This document shows positions 60,199 to 64,000 of a stretch of DNA of 64,000 nucleotides, in pieces. Location of the stretch: positions 1-64,000 of the forward strand of contig NZ_QGHA01000009.1 in assembly GCF_003148845.1 (NCBI RefSeq), written 5' to 3'. The stretch is from Mucilaginibacter oryzae. GTDB lineage: Bacteria > Bacteroidota > Bacteroidia > Sphingobacteriales > Sphingobacteriaceae. Under the pieces are notes generated by a model. That model was not told where the DNA came from. It did no database searches and saw nothing but the letters and a program-made list of their open reading frames with translations. The position numbers and the translations under genes were made by a program. Each line of letters opens with the position of its first letter. Position 1 is the stretch's first letter.

Positions 60199-61545
60199 AT
60201 GAGGCTGATTGACGGTTTGCGTGCTAAAGTTGCCACATGGCCTTACGCGCTGGTTTCAGTTTTAGCGGCCGTTTCGGCATTTGGCACCTACACCTGCATG
60301 TATGCCTTCAGAAAGGCTTTCGCGGCGGGTACGTATACCGGTCACCAGTTTTTTCATATAGATTATAAGGTTTGGCTGGTGATAGCCCAGGTAATAGGTT
60401 ATATGGCCAGCAAGTTTTACGGCATTAAATTTATTGCCGAAGTAAACAGCAAAACCAGGGCTCGTTACATTTTAACACTAATAGGCATTGCGTGGCTGGC
60501 GCTGCTTGCCTTTGCCTTTGTACCTGCCCCGTGGGGCGTTATATGCCTGTTTATTAACGGCTTTCCGTTAGGGCTGATCTGGGGCCTGGTTTTCGGGTAC
60601 CTGGAAGGCCGCCGCTCAACCGAGTTTATGGCATCGGTACTTTCCATCAGTTTAATCTTCGCATCGGGCTTTGTAAAAACCAAGGGCAAAAACCTGATAG
60701 ATGTATTTCATGTAAATGAGTACTTTATGCCTTTTTTAACAGGGGCGTTGTTTGCGTTGCCACTGATATTTTTTGTGGGATGCATGGAACTAATCCCCCC
60801 TCCCACCCCCGAAGATATCAGTTTACGCGCCGAACGCACCCCCATGAACGCTGCCGAGCGCAGGCAGTTTGTGGTACGCTTTTTACCGGGCATCATACTT
60901 ACACTCATTGTTTATGTGCTGCTAACCATCATGCGCGATGTACGTGATAACTTTGAAGTAGAGATCTGGGCCAGCCTGGGGGTTAAAGACAACAGCGTTT
61001 TCACTACTACCGATATTAAAATTTCGCTGGTAGTATTGGTGGCGATGAGTTTACTGATCCTGGTACGCAAAAACCTGCGGGCCTTCAGCATTATCCATTT
61101 AATGATCATCGGCGGTTGCGTGCTGGTGGGTGTATCAACCACCATGTTCGGGATGAAAATGATGGATCCCACCTCCTGGATGACCTGCGTTGGCCTTGGC
61201 CTGTACATGGGTTATGTGCCTTACAACGCTATATTTTTTGAGCGCATGATCGCCTCGTTTCACTATAAAAGCAACGTTGGTTTCATTATGTACATAGCCG
61301 ATTCGATGGGGTACCTGGGCAGTGTAAGTGTGCTCCTGGTAAAAGAACTTGGCCGGCCATCAATTAGCTGGGGCGCCTTTTTCCAGGAGGGCGTAATGGT
61401 TGTGGCCCTGGTAGGCAGTATCGGCGGTGTGCTGTCGCTGATCTATTTTTTACAAAGCGCGGCCCGTGATAAAAAAAAGTTAATTGAACAGAATGACGGC
61501 GGCAGCGATGGGATAAGCTTCGGGGTAATAAGTCCGCAGTCATAA
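60199..61545 (+). CDS. MFS-type membrane transporter (DUF5690-like)
   Basis: A 448-residue inner-membrane protein with about twelve hydrophobic helices and a central cytoplasmic loop (about 205-225, TPEDISLRAERTPMNAAERR). The N-terminus LVSVLAAVSAFGTYTCMYAF and IKFIAEVNSKTRARYILTLI recall the Bacteroidota DUF5690 family, a major-facilitator-like group. It is 5 bp after the HAD gene and 60 bp before the FAD oxidoreductase gene. Its position suggests it imports the phosphonate or exports a product; this is context, not proof. Confidence 0.82.
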   Translation: MRLIDGLRAKVATWPYALVSVLAAVSAFGTYTCMYAFRKAFAAGTYTGHQFFHIDYKVWLVIAQVIGYMASKFYGIKFIAEVNSKTRARYILTLIGIAWLALLAFAFVPAPWGVICLFINGFPLGLIWGLVFGYLEGRRSTEFMASVLSISLIFASGFVKTKGKNLIDVFHVNEYFMPFLTGALFALPLIFFVGCMELIPPPTPEDISLRAERTPMNAAERRQFVVRFLPGIILTLIVYVLLTIMRDVRDNFEVEIWASLGVKDNSVFTTTDIKISLVVLVAMSLLILVRKNLRAFSIIHLMIIGGCVLVGVSTTMFGMKMMDPTSWMTCVGLGLYMGYVPYNAIFFERMIASFHYKSNVGFIMYIADSMGYLGSVSVLLVKELGRPSISWGAFFQEGVMVVALVGSIGGVLSLIYFLQSAARDKKKLIEQNDGGSDGISFGVISPQS

Positions 61546-61605
61546 GTTGCAAATAATAAGTCTGTAGTTCTGAGTCAAAAACATCATTATATAAAAACGA
61601 TATTA

Positions 61606-62775
61606 ATGAGCGATAATACTAATAAAAGCGCCCCCTCCGGGAGGCAGGGGGGCCATGCCATCATTATAGGCGCTGGTATAGTAGGTTTAGCTACTGCCCG
61701 CGCTTTGGCCGTTCGTGGCTACAAGGTAACCGTGTTTGAGCGTAACGAGCGCGCGGTGGGGGCCTCTATCCGCAACTTCGGGATGGTTTGGCCTATAGGC
61801 CAGGCTACAGGGCCCATGTTTGAACGTGCCATGCTTTCAAAAAGCATCTGGAAAACCATATGTACCGAGGCAAATATCTGGCATAATGAAGTAGGCTCGC
61901 TGCACCTTGCTTACCATGATGATGAGTTGCAGGCGATACAGGAATATGTTGATGTAAACCACATGCACCGCGATTGCGCGGTACTTGATCCGGCGGCGGC
62001 GCTAAGCAAATCACCGGCTATTAATACAAATGGTTTAAAAGGCGCTTTATGGAGCGGCGAGGAAATGATTGTTGAATCGCGTGTGGCCATCGGGCAGGTG
62101 GCTGCTTATCTTGCCGAAAAATTCGGCGTTGAATTTCATTGGAACACGGCCATCAGCCGCATCGAACACCCCAAAGTAAGTTCAGGCGCCAAAAGCTGGG
62201 AGGCCGATGAAATTTACGTTTGCAGCGGCGCCGATTTTGAAACCCTTTATCCAGAATTATTTGCCCAAACGCAGATTACTAAATGTAAATTGCAGATGAT
62301 GCGTTTGGTTAGCCAGCCTGACGGATGGCGTATAGGACCGTCATTATGCGGCGGCTTATCCATGATCCATTATCCGGGCTTTCAGGCGGCGGCCTCGTTA
62401 CCCGCGCTGCGCAAACGGTATGAAGAGCAGTATGCCACGCACCTTAAATGGGGCATTCACGTCATGGTTTCGCAAAACGGCAGCGGCGAACTAACCATCG
62501 GCGATTCGCACGAGTACGGGTTGGTTCATGATCCTTTCGATAAAGAATTTATTAATAATTTGATAATTGAATACTTACATACCTTCGCCAATTTTAAAGA
62601 CTGGAAAATGCTGCAATCATGGCACGGCATCTACCCTAAAATGACCAACGGCGCTTACGAACTGGTTACAGATGTTGAACCCGGCGTAACGCTGATTAAC
62701 GGCATGGGCGGCAACGGCATGACATTGTCGTTTGGTTTGTGCGAACAGGTGATTGCAGCGAGGAAGGATAATTAA
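61606..62775 (+). CDS. FAD-dependent amine oxidoreductase of phosphonate clusters (TIGR03364-like)
   Basis: A 389-residue flavoenzyme of the D-amino-acid oxidase/glycine oxidase fold. FAD-binding IIIGAGIVGLATARALAVRG at about residues 18-37, then VFERNERAVGASIRNFGMVW; the C-terminal loop is LINGMGGNGMTLSFGLCEQV. It resembles the group found with phosphonatase-like HADs and PhnZ-like proteins, which oxidise the C-N bond of aminoethylphosphonate-type amines to give an aldehyde. The segment SAPSGRQGGH (residues 8-17) appears encoded by a palindromic repeat (CCTCCGGGAGG) inserted into the gene start; the family normally begins close to the FAD motif. Confidence 0.85.
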   Translation: MSDNTNKSAPSGRQGGHAIIIGAGIVGLATARALAVRGYKVTVFERNERAVGASIRNFGMVWPIGQATGPMFERAMLSKSIWKTICTEANIWHNEVGSLHLAYHDDELQAIQEYVDVNHMHRDCAVLDPAAALSKSPAINTNGLKGALWSGEEMIVESRVAIGQVAAYLAEKFGVEFHWNTAISRIEHPKVSSGAKSWEADEIYVCSGADFETLYPELFAQTQITKCKLQMMRLVSQPDGWRIGPSLCGGLSMIHYPGFQAAASLPALRKRYEEQYATHLKWGIHVMVSQNGSGELTIGDSHEYGLVHDPFDKEFINNLIIEYLHTFANFKDWKMLQSWHGIYPKMTNGAYELVTDVEPGVTLINGMGGNGMTLSFGLCEQVIAARKDN

Positions 62776-62777
62776 AT

Positions 62778-62912
62778 TCGGGATCATAGTTCATGGATCA
62801 TGGTTCATCGCAGATAATTGTAATTTATCATTAACCATAATCTATGAACTATCAACCATGATCTACGATCCATCAGCTATGATCCATGAACTATGAACCA
62901 TGAACAAAATAC
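62778..62912. repeat. Inverted pair of CATGGTTCATGGATCAT words
   Basis: GGATCATAGTTCATGGATCA and TGGTTCATCG at the left are answered by CTATGATCCATGAACTATGA and ACCATGAAC at the right. It fills the 149-bp gap before the phospholipase-like gene. Confidence 0.65.
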
Positions 62913-62924
62913 ACCTCAAATAAT

Positions 62925-64000
62925 ATGTCTGATTCAAGGAGAGACTTTTTAAAAAAAGCGGCATTATTAACCGGCGCGGCCGGCCTTGCCAGTATTTTAC
63001 CCGAATCAATTCAAAAGGCGATGGCCATTAACCCGGCGCCGGGCAGCACTTACCTGGATGCCGAGCACATCGTGATCCTGATGCAGGAAAACCGCTCGTT
63101 TGATCATACCTACGGCATGCTGAAAGGTGTACGCGGTTATAACGACCCCCGCGTTATCGATCTGCCAAACAAAAACAAGGTATGGCTGCAATCAAACAAA
63201 AAAGGGGAAACCTACGCGCCTTTCCATCTGGATATAAAAAATACCAAAGCCACCTGGATGAGTTCGTTGCCGCACTCATGGAGCAACCAGGTTAATGCCC
63301 GTAACGACGGTAAGTTTGACCAGTGGCTTAATGTAAAAAAGAACAGTATTAAAGAATACTCGAACATGCCCCTTACCCTGGGCTTCCATAACCGCGAGGA
63401 TATTCCGTTTTACTATGCTTTAGCTGATGCCTTTACCGTTTGCGATCAAAACTTTTGCTCATCGTTAACAGGCACCAACCCCAACAGGCTCTATTTCTGG
63501 AGCGGCACCATCCGTGCCGAGCAGCACGAAAACTCCTTAGCCCACGTTTGGAATGACGACATGGATTATGGCACCCTGAACTGGGCCACCTTCCCCGAGC
63601 GCCTGGAAGACCATAACATTTCGTGGAAGCACTACCAGAACGAAGTTGCCATAGATACCGGGCTGGAGGGCGAAGAAGACCCCTGGCTATCAAACTTCCA
63701 GGATAACCCGCTGGAGTTTTTCGGGCAGTATAATATTAAGCTGTATGATAAGTACATCGCTAACCTGCAAAAAAAATCGGCTAAACTGCCTGAAGAAATA
63801 GCAGCGCTCGAAAAACAGATAGCGGCCCTGCCCGCAGGCGACGCCCATATCGATCACCTGCAAAAACAACTGAAACAAAAGCAGCGCGACCTGGAACAAA
63901 TCAAAAAAGATTTGGGTGCTGTTGACGTTAACAAATTTGCCAGCCTGTCGCAGCGCGAAAAAAACCTGCACCAAAAAGGCTTTGTAACCAACACCAACGA
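62925..64000 (+). CDS. Tat-exported phospholipase C-like phosphoesterase (truncated by the window edge)
   Basis: 358 codons are present and the frame is still open at the end. Twin-arginine signal SDSRRDFLKKAALLTGAAGL at the N-terminus; start ATG at 62925-62927. The catalytic start of the phosphoesterase family is HIVILMQENRSFDHTYGML (about residues 46-64, the metal-binding Glu-Asn). FCSSLTGTNPNRLYFWSGTI follows at about 178. It fits the phosphocholine-type phospholipase C/acid phosphatase family. A Lys/Glu/Gln-rich coiled coil occupies about 285-335. It should hydrolyse phosphoesters outside the cytoplasm, and the neighbouring phosphonate genes suggest release of lipid head groups. Not followed by a visible stop. 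Confidence 0.85.
   Translation, partial: MSDSRRDFLKKAALLTGAAGLASILPESIQKAMAINPAPGSTYLDAEHIVILMQENRSFDHTYGMLKGVRGYNDPRVIDLPNKNKVWLQSNKKGETYAPFHLDIKNTKATWMSSLPHSWSNQVNARNDGKFDQWLNVKKNSIKEYSNMPLTLGFHNREDIPFYYALADAFTVCDQNFCSSLTGTNPNRLYFWSGTIRAEQHENSLAHVWNDDMDYGTLNWATFPERLEDHNISWKHYQNEVAIDTGLEGEEDPWLSNFQDNPLEFFGQYNIKLYDKYIANLQKKSAKLPEEIAALEKQIAALPAGDAHIDHLQKQLKQKQRDLEQIKKDLGAVDVNKFASLSQREKNLHQKGFVTNTN

Noticed and set aside
1..64000. tRNA or rRNA genes
   Set aside because: No T-loop/acceptor pattern or rRNA-like stretch was recognised, though a covariance search could find what reading misses.

Overview
The window looks like chromosomal DNA from a Bacteroidota bacterium of the Sphingobacteriaceae type (Mucilaginibacter/Pedobacter-like). 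This is inferred, not searched. The grounds are: protein families typical of the phylum (DUF5977 modules, a large plugged outer-membrane barrel with a carboxypeptidase-like N-terminal domain, a DUF5690 transporter, a DUF6340-like lipoprotein); promoters of the form TTTG-N18/19-TAnnTTTG; few obvious Shine-Dalgarno sequences; and gaps full of palindromic or word-like repeats.

Layout. 0-12 kb is housekeeping and metabolism: SulP transporter plus beta-carbonic anhydrase, acyl-CoA carboxylase beta subunit, GNAT acetyltransferase, lipoprotein, M42 aminopeptidase, sugar nucleotidyltransferase, small exported protein, GH31 alpha-glucosidase. At 11.8-12.4 kb a RAYT-type transposase sits beside a nested palindrome. 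dnaK follows on the minus strand, then a small repeat protein. An AT-rich two-gene cassette at 15.0-16.9 kb (SMC-like ATPase plus TOPRIM/DUF4276-like protein) resembles two-component phage-defence systems. 17.3-32.7 kb is one long minus-strand S10-spc-alpha operon, rplC to rplQ (30 genes with secY, map, infA, rpmJ and rpoA), with a near-perfect promoter in front of rplC and no rpsJ upstream.

32.7-33.8 kb is gene-free and repeat-rich. 33.8-36 kb holds a lipoprotein, a DoxX protein and a membrane-anchored AraC regulator. 36-40 kb is an AT-rich patchwork of orphan genes: a three-gene membrane operon with a paralogous pair, an exported protein, a lipoprotein and a decayed fragment, separated by copies of one REP-like repeat. 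40-53.6 kb returns to ordinary genes: ATP-grasp protein, fungal TYR1-like prephenate dehydrogenase, Nudix hydrolase, PspC plus LiaF-like envelope-stress pair, MlaE/MlaF lipid transporter, methyltransferase, Gfo/Idh/MocA oxidoreductase, Tat-exported phosphoesterase. 53.9-57.8 kb encodes an exported DUF5977 protein and an outer-membrane barrel.

The right end (57.9-64 kb) is the most coherent pathway: a PhnZ-like HD oxygenase divergent from an XRE-cupin regulator, a phosphonatase-like HAD hydrolase with the Schiff-base lysine, a DUF5690 transporter, a FAD amine oxidoreductase, and a Tat-exported phospholipase C-like enzyme cut by the window edge. Together they suggest catabolism of aminoethylphosphonate or a hydroxylated/N-modified relative without PhnW or PhnY, possibly fed by lipid head groups.

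A pattern running through the window is that many gaps, even inside the ribosomal operon, hold an imperfect inverted pair of short degenerate words, with a different word in each gap and often ending right against the next start or stop codon.
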